From Azolla caroliniana (lineage: Eukaryota; Polypodiophyta): a DNA stretch of 64,000 nt. Positions within the stretch are counted from its first letter, which is position 1. The number at the start of each line of letters is the position of its first letter. The notes below the pieces were generated by a model, which was given only the letters and a program-made list of their open reading frames with translations, was not told the DNA's origin and ran no database searches. The translations under genes and the position numbers were made by a program. Below are positions 1-13,500 of this stretch, piece after piece. The stretch lies in the NCBI GenBank assembly GCA_043228905.1, contig JBHGNT010000001.1, positions 23,188,001 to 23,252,000 of the forward strand, in the 5' to 3' direction.

Positions 1-1549
1 AGCTCTAGGAACAAATGACAGACCATGGATGGCTGCTAGCTAAACATGCAATTGTGAAAACAAGGCAAAGGATATGGGCGAATAAATGTGTGCATTCTGA
101 TAGAGAAACGGAAAAGGAGGATTGAGGATTGAAATGCTCTACACTAGGGTCCAAACATCAAATGTAGAAGGCATGTGAACTGGTATGTGAGGTAGTGGTG
201 TCTCCTTGCTATCATGTTAGTCATGAAAAGAGAAGTGGTAAGAAACCCTTTGTGAAGGCGAGCTCGGAAGAGGAAACAAGGAAGCTGAAGGTATGTTGTT
301 CCACAAGGATTGAAATGCTCTACACTAGCGTCCAAACATCAAATGTAGAAGGCATGCGAACTGGTATGTGAGGTAGTGGTGTCTCCTTGCTATCATGTTA
401 GTCATGAAAAGAGAAGTGGTAAGAAACCCTTTGTGAAGGTGAGCTTGGAAGAGGAAACAGGGAGGCTGAAGGTATGTTGTTCCACAAGAGGGACCTCCCA
501 AAGCTTAGCAAAGGAGTAGACATAACAAGGACATGATCCCAATGCGATAAGGAGTGTGTATAGCTTTATCATAATAATACTGTGGCGTTGTGAAGATGAC
601 TGTCTACTAAGTTGGAAAGAAAGAAAGACGTATGAAGATCTTTTAAAATGTCAAAATGGGCTATAGCCTATGAGACAGAACAGGAGATTTTGCAGATGTT
701 ATCTCATCTTTACGAGATATATATATGTCTATGGCTGTTTTTGATGAGTTCATGGCTGTTTCGTGAGAGCGGTGTAGCTCTTTACTCTAGTATCCTTCAT
801 TGTGTGTTGAGATTTGGGGAAAGGTGTGTGTGGAATTGTGGCGATAGAGAAGTTAGTGATGGTTCTTTGTCTGGTTGGGTTGGCTTGTCTCCTATCCCTT
901 GAAAGGTGTATTCCATTGCTTCTCAAGAATTTCTCCTGGTAGCATCAAAGTTTGAGCAAGAGGATTTCTTGGCATTGTCCCAACATTCAGGTTTTTTTGT
1001 GTCCAAAAGTTTTACTGAAAGAGGCAGTTGAATATTCCTCCAATTTCATAGCATCAGGGCAATGAATGCTTCTATTTTTCAGCCTCTATAGAGCATAGGA
1101 GGCAGAGGCAGTCATTTGCTTCCAGCACTTCACGACTGTCTTTATCCATAGTTGGTGTCACGATGTGAAGATCTGTCCAATTATGTGTGACGTGGGCATC
1201 CATTTAGATTAGGGGAAGGGTGAGAATCCATAACATGGTGTCCCACAAGGGAGCCCCATTATGTGAAGAGAGCTAATGTGTGACCTAATGATGAGGATGA
1301 AGTTGTTTCAGGATGAGTTCTGGTGATTACCAAATCATAAACATTGACCAGTACCTGCCGTTGAGTTGCAATCTACATGGAATAACAACCAAATTGAACA
1401 ATAATGTGGGCAATTTGTATCCTTCTCTCTCTCATTTGGGAGATGTAGCAACACCTAAGGCATTTTTTGAAGTAAAGAAAACTCCGTGGTGTTCAATAGT
1501 TTTAACCAAGTTTTTAAAATATTTTTAGACTTATTGGTTTTTTTCACAG
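1..1549 (+). other. Intron sequence of TRAPPC8 (left-edge partial)
   Basis: The first recognisable TRAPPC8 exon begins at 1550 and encodes the middle of the protein, so this stretch should be the intron before it, with earlier exons left of the window. I see no exon-like stretch here that matches the protein upstream of the KLVPAGQ segment. It holds the 181-bp tandem duplication at 126-487 and otherwise nothing I recognise. Confidence 0.6.
126..487. repeat. 181-bp tandem duplication, two nearly identical copies
   Basis: The segment starting GGATTGAAATGCTCTACAC at 126 recurs at 307 and runs in register to about 487, with only scattered single-base changes (for example GGGTCC against GCGTCC). 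The period is 181 bp. It has no coding potential that I can support. Confidence 0.9.
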
Positions 1550-4500
1550 AAGTTGGTACCAGCTGGGCAGAGACTTTCGACACGCTGTGCCCTATGGTGG
1601 TCGGAGATGTACAAAGCCAGAGGTCAGTATAAAGAAGCTGCAGGTGTCTATTTCCGTGCAGGGACTGAGGTAAGTGCATCTGACTTTAAATCATGTGACC
1701 CTGATGTCCATAATTGAAGTTCGGTAAAAGTACCATTTTCTTTAGGAGCCGCATTTGCGAGCTGGAATATTCCTCGAGCAAGCTGCATATTGTTACCTCC
1801 GTGCTACTCCACCTATGTTACGAAAATATGGTTTTTATTTGGTCCTTGCAGGGAATCGTTATAATGTCTGTGGGCAGGTATTCTTAAGAATTTTATGTTT
1901 CATGTCTTTAAACATATGTTCTTCTATGGACTAAGAGTGCCATGTTGCTGCCTCAGAAAGTCTGCACGGATACTAAAACTTCAACATCTTTTTCAGTTTA
2001 CTCTAAATGTCCAGGAACATAGGCATTGATATAAGTTGCACATAAGATTTGTTGAATTACATCTGTGTAGTATAGAAAGATAAGATGTTAGTACAATGTG
2101 GTTAAACATGCATATTCATTTAAAACCATTTGTTTTACAGACTAGGCATGCATATGTATTTGTGAGCTGCAAATTAGTTATGCATTAAAAACAGTGTAAG
2201 GGTGGAATAAAGGGTAATCAGTTACCGTCTGCATGAACAGAAAAAGCATGCTCTCCGGGCTTATATGAGTGTTTTAACCATATTTGAAGGGCACGGATGG
2301 AGCTACATCAATGATCATGTTATGTTCAATTTAGGAAGGTTTGTTTCATCAAAGTTTCATATGATCTTTATATTTATGATTATTCTAATCCTTTTGGCCC
2401 ATCAGACTATCAGCCTATCTTGGTGATCATGCAACAGCTGTGCAACATTTCAAAAAGCTCATCTCTTGTAGTCATCAATCTCCAACTAACCAAGCATCAT
2501 TTCTGAGAGAGTTTTTGCAAGCTGTGCAGGTAAATACACCGATATTTTGTAATGCTATGGTTTAGGTTGTGCAGAGATGGCCTGACCTGCTGCATTCCAG
2601 AATGTTAAGCAGGATACCAGTAGAATTTTGTGTCTCGATCTACCATACATAAATAAGAATAATGTGCGAGTTCATTTTGAGGATCAAAGGACATATGCCT
2701 CACCAGCAGCAGTGAGTTTTAGTCCCTTAACATTATGAAACTCCTTGCTTGCTGTCTCTTATATACTCACTCAGTTTGTCACCATAGACAATCAATCTGT
2801 TTGTTTTATGTTGTATATGGTATGCATGTGCACTAGTCTATGCTACCAGAAGATATATGGCTACCATTGGAGGAAGGGATAGTTCCAACAATTCAGACTG
2901 TTGCAAATAATTGGCTGGATGGAGGTTCATCCACAGCTGAAGTGAATGATTCCAATCAGTGTGTTGCTGGAGGTATACCATTCTACCATTCCCAATTGTA
3001 ACTGAACCTAGACTCTTAACACTTAATTGTCAAAGTGTCTAGCACACAAACTGAGAGGAAAATTGTTATATTTAAAGAACTGATTTGCATATAATCAATG
3101 ATAGAACTATTGTGTTAGTCCCGAAACACATAAGTTCTAATACCTCTTGTCCCATGCACAAGCTTACAGGAGAATCATTATATCTAAAGAATGGATTTCA
3201 GATAATCAATGGTAGAATTAGATGGTGGAATGAAGTTTCTGCAAAATATATTTCAAGCCTTTCTGTCCTTACGCTTTGATGCAGTTTTGAGCAGTTCTAC
3301 CTTATCAGTTATGGTAACCCTTGGATTTCTGAATTCTACAGAAACATTGACTGTTGATGTGGAGTTTATCAACCCACTTCAAATTCCTTTGAATCTATCT
3401 TCCATTGCTCTTATCTGTAAGTTCTGCGGTGGAAGTTCCGGTGCAAAAAAAGGCAAGTAATTCAAAAATCTATTATGGCATGTATCTTGGTTTCATGTTG
3501 AACTTGTGCTATATGTATCATAGGAGCAGTTGATGCTACCATTAGCTCCAGCAATGTAATTGATTCCACATTATCAGCAGTCAATGCAGTTGGCTTAAAC
3601 AGGTAAAGTAACAGGCTTACACTCTCTGGATTTGTGATATGGATATAGTTTATGAATTTTTCATCTTTTTATTGTGTCTGACAATGTACAGTGATGAAGC
3701 AAATAACTATTTTGGGGATGATGAAAATCCATCGATTACTGTTGTAGAGGAATCTCTCACAATGAAAGCAGGGGAGAAGTACATGGTGAGCTTTTGTATT
3801 TTCTTTTTGTTTCTTTTTCAACAGGTTTGGTTTATTTGATAATAAACTTGTAGTAAACTTTCGTTTTAAACCTTAAAATTTTTTTTTTTAAAAGTTAAAC
3901 AGAAACCCTGTCTATGGTATACATTTATATCCTCTATCTTGATTTCTATCACATCCTCATGTTATTTTATCTTTTGTTACTCAAAAGTGGAGGATCAAGC
4001 TGATACTTTTTGTTTTGACCCTTAGTTGTAAACTACTTATACTTAGCATACAATACACGTAGAATATGCATGCAAAATATTTTGAACATATTCTACCTTT
4101 TCTTTGAAAAATACTTCGAATATATATTCTAAAGATAAGATAAGATAAGATACAATTGTTTTTTGGCCAAAATTTTATGATTATTATTTATTTTTAGAAA
4201 AACATAAAATATTGTCAAGTACGTAGAATACGTGGAATATTTCGAAATGGCAGCTGTAAAATTTAGAAGACGTGTTTAATACTCTTAAGAGTATTCGAAA
4301 ACTTATTTTAAACATAAAATACACGTGTTTTAACATACATGTTTTTACCCAATCAGACCTCAATTTTCACACTCAGATGTCATCTAAAGCTGTTACTTGC
4401 GTCATACCTATCTAGTTATAACCATCTTAATAGATCAGGGATAGTTTTCTAAAAGTCTGAAAAATATATGATTACAATGCTATTTTTAGCAAAAGCCTCA

Positions 4501-7500
4501 ATCTCACTGGTTTGTTTCATTGTTTTGTTAATGAATATACAATCATGGTGCTGTTTTTAGCACCACATATCAGGGCTATTTCATTGAGACACCCTGTTTT
4601 AATCAAAATTTGATCTTATATAATCCACCCCATCATTAACCGATTGATATCAGTCAGTGGATATGATTGGATGAATGTCTAGTGTCATTCTTTATTTAGA
4701 GTTACGAGATAATACTTAGAATCTGCATATTCACATAGCCTTTTCTTGTTGAAGTTACAAATATCGTCATGTCCATTTTGATTGTAGTGATGTTCTAGGA
4801 TTATGAATCACTCATCCTTGAATTTAGGAGTCATCTTTTGGAGATTGTCAAGCAACCATTAGAGAAACCATTAGAAATGAATTTCACGATCGCGATCATC
4901 GGCTCATTTGCATTGACCTTGTTTACCTTTGAAACTCTTATCCCTCATAAGTGAAAGCATTCCAAAGTTGTGCTTCATAATTCTTACATTCCATGACAAT
5001 TCCTTGTTAAATTCCACTCTTGAACTCCAGCTGATGGATTACTAATGGTAATGCATCCTAAGTGTAGGTTCTCTTCTTATAATCCATTTTTCTCTCTTTA
5101 GCCCCATCACTCCTACTAATGCTACAAGTCAATCAAGGGATACACAAATGGGCTCCCGACCAGGACATAACAAAGGGGTTGCAATTGATTGGGCAATAGC
5201 AATTTGTCGTGCATGTAGACCCCGGCCCCATGGCCCGACAGATAAAAGCCATTATCTCCTGCCATCGCAGGTGCTTCCCTCGCTTCGGAGACCTTTCCAT
5301 TCTGGATTGACCTATGCCAGAGATCTTTCGAAGTCAAAAGTTACAATACATCTAGCTTGAGAATCTCACATGTCCCGAAAACCAGTTTCCCTCGTCTCTT
5401 TTTATTTTATTTACTTTTATATTTACGGATTAATATATTTTTTATTTTGATTTGTTTTTCTCAAAGATGAGACAACACTTAAGATGTAATTTCTTGTTTG
5501 GTCTTATAGGCCATTTTGGCCTCTTAAAAGACGTTAATATATCTTTTCATCTTATTTACTTTTATATTTACTGTGTAATATTTATTTTATTTTGATTTGT
5601 TCTCAAAGACGAGAGAACACTTAAGATGTAATCTCTTGTTTGGTCTTATAGGCCATTTTGGCCTCTTAAAAGACATTAATATATCTTTCTTTCTTTCTTT
5701 CTTCTGGATGTTTCTCATTCCTTTCTGCAACCTCAAAATAAGTGCCAATTTGATTATGTAAAAGCTACATATATTTGATGGTGTCATTGCTAATGATGTT
5801 GATACATTATTGCCGGAACTCCTGAGAATGTTTGGAAAAACAATGTCTTCATACATATCTAGAGTGGTGATCACTTATAAAGCTGCCATACGTTTTCCTT
5901 GACGTTGAGAACTAAAATTATCATTCCATTAGCTGGCTATTTATCTTGATGTGTCGGAATTCTGGATGTTTTTCTCGTTCTTTTTTATGTGGTTCACTCC
6001 TCTACAACCTCAACAAATGGCCATTGGATTAGGCTAAAAGTTTATATATTTAATGATGTCATTGCTACTGGTGTTACATCATTATTGAGCTCCTAAGCAA
6101 GTTGGGAAAAACAGTGTCTTCATATCTACCTACAGTGATGATCATTTTTTTTGCCACTTCTAAAGCCACCACATGCTCTCTTCAACCTTTGAAAAATTAA
6201 AATCATCATCGTTACTTTAGCTGGATATTTACCATGAATGTTTCTGAATCCTTAATTCTATGTTTCTCTTGGCATGAAGGCTATAAATATCTGAATTCAT
6301 CATGCAGGCCCATTTGAAGGTGATACCCCATGAGCAAGGGGTGCTGAGTATTATGGGAGTCAAGTGGACCTTGAATGGTGTAGTAAAGGGGTATCAACAC
6401 TTTATACCAGGCAGGATAAAAGCTAGGACGAAAAAGAGTAGGCGCGATAAATTCCATGTACAGCCACCCCATCGCCGTCTGAAATTTATTGTTAACCAGG
6501 TATGGAAGGATTACTGTACAAATATCATGTACTAATTTCAGAAACTCTCTAAACTTTATGGAATAAATCTTTTCCCAGCATATGCCTAGGCTGGAGGTCT
6601 CCTTGCATGGGATGCCTGAGAAAATGAACTCTGGAGAGCTACAACGTATCGTGCTAGAGCTCTCAAACACATCAGACATTGCGATTAAGGTTTTCTCATC
6701 TTAATCTCAATGCTGAAGTGCTATTGAATTTTTTTGACTCAGATTTAGACAGGAAACTGATGACTTGCTGCTATTGCATTCAGAACTTGAAGTTCTGTAC
6801 AAACCAACCAGGGATTCTCCTTGTTGGAAATATGGAAGATCTTGATGCTGAATTTCCAAATTGCCTTGAAGATTCTGCTGCTGAGAACCTCCAGTGTGCA
6901 GGGGAAGTCGTATCTGAAACAAATGTCAGATCGTCCACATATACTTTTCCAGAGGTTCAGTATAAGTCTGTTTGTAAAGTTAATTCTGCTTAGCATGTAC
7001 TTATTTTTGTGCTGCATGTGAATCAGACAACAATTTTGGAAGGTGGTTCTACTTTGTTATGGCCCTTATGGTTGCATGGAAGAGAGTTGGGAATTTTGCT
7101 TCTGAATAATATTCTGTACTATGAATCAAACAAGGAAACTAGTGGACTGCTGTTTCGTACTGTTAGAATGAGCCATACTCTTCAGGTAAGTGCCTGGATC
7201 TTGGTTAATGAGCATTGATTCAGTCTGTAAAAACAAAAAAACCTAGTAAGTTTTAATATTATATGCCTATGGTTTTGGAAGGAGATAGGTCTACGCATTA
7301 TAAGTTTGAGCAACTTTCATTTTGTATTCTTGTAGTGAGTTTCATAGTTAACTTTTCTGGCTTTCTTCTTCTCTTCTTTTGGGAGTTCTCTTTTGCGTCT
7401 TATTTTACACAAGTTCAGACTATTGGTTTGTCTTCTGAAGGTGCCATGACACCCACAAACATTGGTGATGAGTGTCACATTACCACAAACTTTGGAGGCT

Positions 7501-10500
7501 CCTCATCGAAGAATCATAAGTTTGAATACACTTCCCTTTCTGCCTTTCCTTTTCTCTTTGTTTGGGCTTCTCTTTGCTTATTATATTTGTACATCCAGAC
7601 TATTGGTTTCATCTTCTGAAGGTGTTATGATGTCCAGATGCATTGGTGGTAGGTGTGACATCATTATGAATTTTGGAGACTCTTAGGAGTTTGGACTGTT
7701 TCAAATCGGGATGGAAGGACCTGAATGAAACCCAATAACATATCTTCTGTCAATGCATGAACAGTAGTGGGCTCGGAGGGAAATGCATAAGACTAAAGAT
7801 GAAAAGAGACTAGAGAATCTTGTTATCGGTACATGTAAGATTCTCAAGTCAGATATATTATAATTTTGTCTTCAAAAGATCTCTAGCATAGGGTTGATCC
7901 AGAATGGATGGGTCTCCGAAGTGAAGGAAGCACTTGCCATGGCGAGAAATAATGACCTTTATTTGTCGATGACAAGGGTGGTGAGATCGTGGTCCATGGG
8001 GCTGGGTCTACGTGCACAACAAATTACTATTTCCCGTTATTGTAACCCCTTTGTTATTTCCTGGTCAGGAGCCTATTTTTGTAGCCCTTGATTGACTTGT
8101 AGCATGAGTAGGAGTGATGGGGCTAAAGAAAGTTGTGATTGTTGCTTTGTTGATGAGCTTGTGTGGCTGTACTGTTGTCCAACAACTTCTCCATTTGTAT
8201 CATGAGTTCTAGCAAGAAAATCGTTCTTATTTCATCAAAATCACTATAGTGAAAAACATAGTGTTCATCAGATTCCACTCCCTGATGATGCAATTAGAAA
8301 ATTCTTTCTTCTACTGGTATTCGTGCATATCTGCCTACTATCTATAACCAATGTCATTAAGTTCACAGCTGCCCTATTACACTGTGCATTGCATATGATT
8401 GATATATGTCCATATAAGATGGCTTGATGATGAGTCCATCCTCTGATGTGTGTAAAACGTGTCTTAATAGTGGGCTATCTTCCAACCAACTCATATTTTG
8501 AGGCTGATCCGTGTTATCTTGTTTTCCAAGTTAATTATATCAGTTCGGCTGGTTCAAGTCTCAACTCAACAAAGTAATCCACGAGGAATCTGAGAGTATG
8601 AATTTTGGAACACTGGATCTTTGCAATGTTTTGACCTCAATACATAATGAATAGGAAGCCTTTGGGCAACAATGCTCGCCCTGGGGCCTGGTTCAAATTG
8701 AGGCCTGACAAAGCTAATGCCATAATGCTCCATGAGCACCTGAACCGAGGGATAGTGGAGAATGGCTAGAGAAAAAGAATTATGAATTGGTTGCAAACAT
8801 GCTGGAAACATATAGCAAGCACAAGTGCTGTAATTTCAAACTTGTCATTGTCCTACAATTCCAAGCCTGATGACCTTTGTCTGGGTGTCTATATGTGTGG
8901 TCTTTATATTCTATCTGTGCTCCAGCATTCGCAGTATATTGGAGAGAATTTCTGCTATTGCATATACTATTTAGTACTTGCATGCAGTTTCATGTGATGT
9001 AATGTTCTCCCAAGCAATGTAATTATATATTGTATTATGTATCTACACATGTTGCTCAACTACAAGTGTAGTAGATGAAACGTAACACTGGCCTTTAGGT
9101 TTGGGTTGTTTATCATGCTTAATTTTAATGGTTCATGAAATGCTATTTTTTTCAGATCTTCCCATCTTTGGGGGTTTCTGTTAATATTTCACCATGCCTC
9201 CTAAAGCTAGAACAGTACCTTTTACGAATGGACATTGCAAATCTCCATAGTACCGAAAGTTTCTGGTTGCGTCAGGTGTCATGTATTGGGAATAGATGGC
9301 AGATCTCACCGTTACTGCAACCAATTACATCGTCTGACAGTTCCAAAGAAGAAGTGGGTGGTCTTAGTCATAGTGATGCTGCATTTCTCTCTGCATCTTT
9401 AGCTCCATCACAGTTACTACCAGCCTCTCAAACGCTTTCCCTTTTTTTTCATCTAATGGTAACTCTACAATACTCTTTTACTTGCGGATGTTTGTGAAAA
9501 AGCCTTACATCTAATTGGCTTGCAGGATGTTGATAGGAAAGAAGATTCTATTAACCAGCATGGGGGCTTTGTTAGCAACATCAGGTTAGGCTCTCCAAGT
9601 AGCAATGAACCATTGATCAATGTCCTGGCAGGACCAATTTTCAAGTTCCATAGACACGAGAGGATGTCAAAAGATAAGGTCTAGAACGTTAAAAAGTCAT
9701 TATTAATCTTATTTTTGGAATATATTCTTCTATATTTCTGGAGAGATTATTTGGCAATGTTATATGTTGAGCTATACTTGGAATCATGTCCTTTGAATGG
9801 CCTTTTATTATTTGGGAAATTCTCTTCTTTAACAGCATTCATGACGGAATATCTGCATGAGCATGTGTTATTGAGTTGATCCTGCATATTATTTTCTGGA
9901 TAAGTGAGAACTTCAGTGCACATATATGTATTTATCTTTCATCTTGCATTATTTTAATTTCAAGCTAGAATTAAAAGATTCCTGGCCATATTTATAGGGA
10001 TTCAGCATATTTTTTTTGGATGGGTGAAAACTTTAGTGCATATATATCGTTTAGTGAAAATTTTCATCTAACTTTATCGTTTCAATCTAAACCCAAAAGA
10101 CTCCAGCCATATTTACCGGCTACTTGCAACCCAACTAAAAGGTTGTCCTTGAAGGGGTTTTGATCCCTATGATTCGTGAGAAAGACCGACTGTGGAATAC
10201 ACAATCTCGCAGAAACACAAAAACAGCAAATGCACAGAATGAATACACACAATTTTTCATGGAAACCCTAAACGGGAAAAAAACGCACGGGAACAGAGAT
10301 CCACTATACAATGGAGAATACAGAGACAATATACAGACACTCTCTCTGCACAGAGTGTATCAGCCACGTAGGGCTCTTGGCGTCTAAGCTCACACAGCTA
10401 TGGCGCCGCTCTCTGCTCTCTGTTCTACTCTACAGAAACTCTATTCTGCACTATCTATTCTACTACACACTATGCTCTGCAACCCCATCTAAAGCTTTGC

Positions 10501-13500
10501 CCTAAGTGTATTTATACTTATACACCTTATGGGCTATTTACAAATGTAGTCCCTACTACTTTCTACTCTCACTTCAATTGCTATATTTAATAATAGCAGT
10601 TAGTCAGCCGACTGATCGACTAGTCGATTTGACTAGCCGACTCCAGTGTTGACTGTCCAGTTGGCCCGACTAGTCGGCCTTGTCGTCGACCCTCCGGTCG
10701 GCCCAACTTGTCGGTCTTGTCTTCGACTTGGATCATCTGCTGTCGACTCTTCATCTCGACTCTCTATGACATCGACTGTCGGCTCTTGATTGGACCAGTT
10801 GGCTCCTTGTTTTCGACTGTCGGCTCTCGGTCCGATCAGTCGGCTCCTCCCATAGGAGAGACATATTCCTATCAGTCCTGAATCACAATCTATACGTAGA
10901 TTGTGGAAATAACCTCCCACATAATCCTTAGATGGTGAAAAATTCCCTGATTGCAAGCCTATTTCAAGGAAGAATGGTAATGAAGAGGCCATTCGCTCCA
11001 CCGTTGTCAGTCAGTAATTGGAAATTGTTTCCTCACTAGGCAGGGAAGTTTCCGTTTCATAGATAAAATAATAGAAAATTGCCAGAAAAGACCAAATGTT
11101 AATAGTTAGAAAATTTGTATGCTTCTGCCAGGTTTTCGTCATTTATAGATTTTCCCACCAGCAAGTCCAAAAAGAAAAAAAGAAAGATATATTAACTTAA
11201 GAGGCCAAAATTGCCTATAAGAGCAAGCAAGAGATTACATCTGAAGTGTTGTCTCCTCTTTGAGAACAATCAAATCTAATAAATGTTATTAAGTAAAATG
11301 TAAATAAGGTAAAAAAGAGACTAAAGAATCTTGTTATCACTACTTGAAAAATTCTCAAGTCAGCTGTATTATAATTTTTGTCTTTGAAAGATCTCTTGCA
11401 TAGGTCAATCTAGACTAGAGCGGACTTTGAAGTGAGGGAGGCACTTGTAATTGCAGGAGATAATGGCCTTTATTTATCGATGACAAGGGTGGTGAGATCG
11501 TGGTCCATGGGGTTGGGGCCTACCCTACGTGCACAAGAAATTGCTATTGCCCGATCTATTGTAACCCCTTTTTTATGACCTGGTCGGATCCTATTTGTGT
11601 AGCCCTTGATTGACTTGTAGCATGAATAGGAGTGATGGGGCTAAAGAAAGTTGTCATTGTTCTTTGTTGACGACCTTGTGTGGCTGTACTGTTGTCCTTC
11701 AACAACTTTTCCCTGTGTCTCTTGAGTTCTAGCAAGAAAAGCCCCAATCCCCGTTGGTCCTCATATTCTGTTACTTTGCGTAGTGGGCCAAGGCCTTGCT
11801 TAAAGAGGCAATGGTATCTCCCTCTTATTTCATAAAAAAGACTATAATGACAAACGTAATGTTCTTCAAATTCCATTCCCTGATGACACAATTAGCAAAT
11901 TCTTTCTTCTAGAGGTATTCGTGCATATCTGCTAGCTATCTCTAACTGATGTCATTCAGTTCACAGCTGCCCTATCACACTGCAACACATAGGATAGATG
12001 TATGTTCACATAAGATGGCTGATGATGAATCCATCCTTCGATATGTGTAAAGAGTATAGTGGGCCATATTTTGGAGCTGATCCATGTTATCCTGTTTTCC
12101 AAGTTAATTATTTCAGTTCGGATCACTCTATTCTTTTCCACTTTGGTTATATGTAGATGTGAACAATCCAAGCTATATTGGAATGGGGTAGTGCATTTAT
12201 GCTTATCCCATGTGATTTGGACCATTGTTACATTTCAGCATACCAACAATGAATCTCTACATGTTCAGCAAGTTGTTTTGATGACATAAATGCCAACCTG
12301 AATTACCTTCGTTTAGGGAGCTCAGGAAAACTGTTTTGATGATGATAGGGGCTGCTTCCATCTTGCCCGGATTATATCATGGGGCACTGATACTGCTCCA
12401 TATCATGCGGGCAATTATTATGACTAAAGGTCTCTGTAAGTCTTTCCAGTTATTTGTCTTGTTAAGACTCGGTCCCCACGTTTCCACTCTATAGAGAAGA
12501 GTTGGTGTCAAAAGTGTATCAAATAGCCATAGTTTAATTTGTAGCTCTTTTAACCGTGAATGTGCGCATTGTTTTTTCAAGAGCACCAAGGTCTGCATAT
12601 CGATGAGAAAGTTGGGCACAAACAGCCTCTAGAGACATTTTTAATTTGAGGGCACTGAACACAGGAATCTGTTGGTCATGTTATAACTGCCTGTACGTAT
12701 ACATAGGGAAAAATCTTATGATTGTTTTTGTAGAGGGGGTATAGATTTAATAAATCAAAGTATTTATGCTAAATATCAGTTTAGCTAAGGCCTTTTATAT
12801 TGGATGGATGTGGTGCTGAGTTGTGCAACTGCATTTAGATTATGTTGTTGGATGAAAATGACTGAAGTAAGAGTTTATTTATTTTTTATGTATGCCTTCC
12901 TAATAAAGTAGTATTTTCAGGAATTTAAAGATGCCTTAAATGCTGAACCATTGAAGATTCTTGAAAACGAACTTGATATAATTCTCATCTCAGAGCAACA
13001 AAATGTCAGTGCATCAGGAGAGTCAGTAACATTTCAGGACGGGCAAAGATTTGCCACGCATCATATTTGTCATTCCAGGTTATTTATCTGACAATAACCG
13101 TATTTTAATATATCCAATGATGTCCCGTAGTCATTTACATCCGAGGAATTCAGATTTGACTTGACAGTCATTTGATGAACAACCATCTTTTCCAAAATTC
13201 TCCAATGATTTCATGCAATCATTCTCATTCTATCCTCATGATTTGATTTGACAGAGTAAAGCAATCATCTCCAGTTGTATGGATAATGGAAGGACCTACA
13301 ACTATTGCTCATGATTTCTCTAGCGCCCCTTGCGAGGTTGCCTTCACACTGACCATCAAGAACTTTTCCAGAAGGCCGGCTCAAGTGAAAGTGGATATGT
13401 CATCAGTAAGCAACACCGCTGCTAATCCTACCCTTTTAAAACAAGCACAAAATAACCAGACAGGCTGGTATGACATCTCACTGGAGACTAACCCATCTTC

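Noticed and set aside
1313-1528. 71-codon open frame before the first visible TRAPPC8 exon
   Set aside because: It does not resemble the family, does not join the exon at 1550 in a meaningful frame, and lies in intron sequence.
3453-3460. GT donor at 3457-3458 for the TRAPPC8 exon starting at 3342
   Set aside because: It gives AAG AGC AGT TGA after splicing. The GC donor four bases earlier keeps the frame.
12317-12429. A possible extra TRAPPC8 exon between a TTTAG acceptor and an AAG/GT donor
   Set aside because: It has an in-frame TAA, its length is not a multiple of three, and the opposite strand is a LINE reverse-transcriptase fragment. Exons 9526-9678 and 12921-13078 join directly in phase without it.
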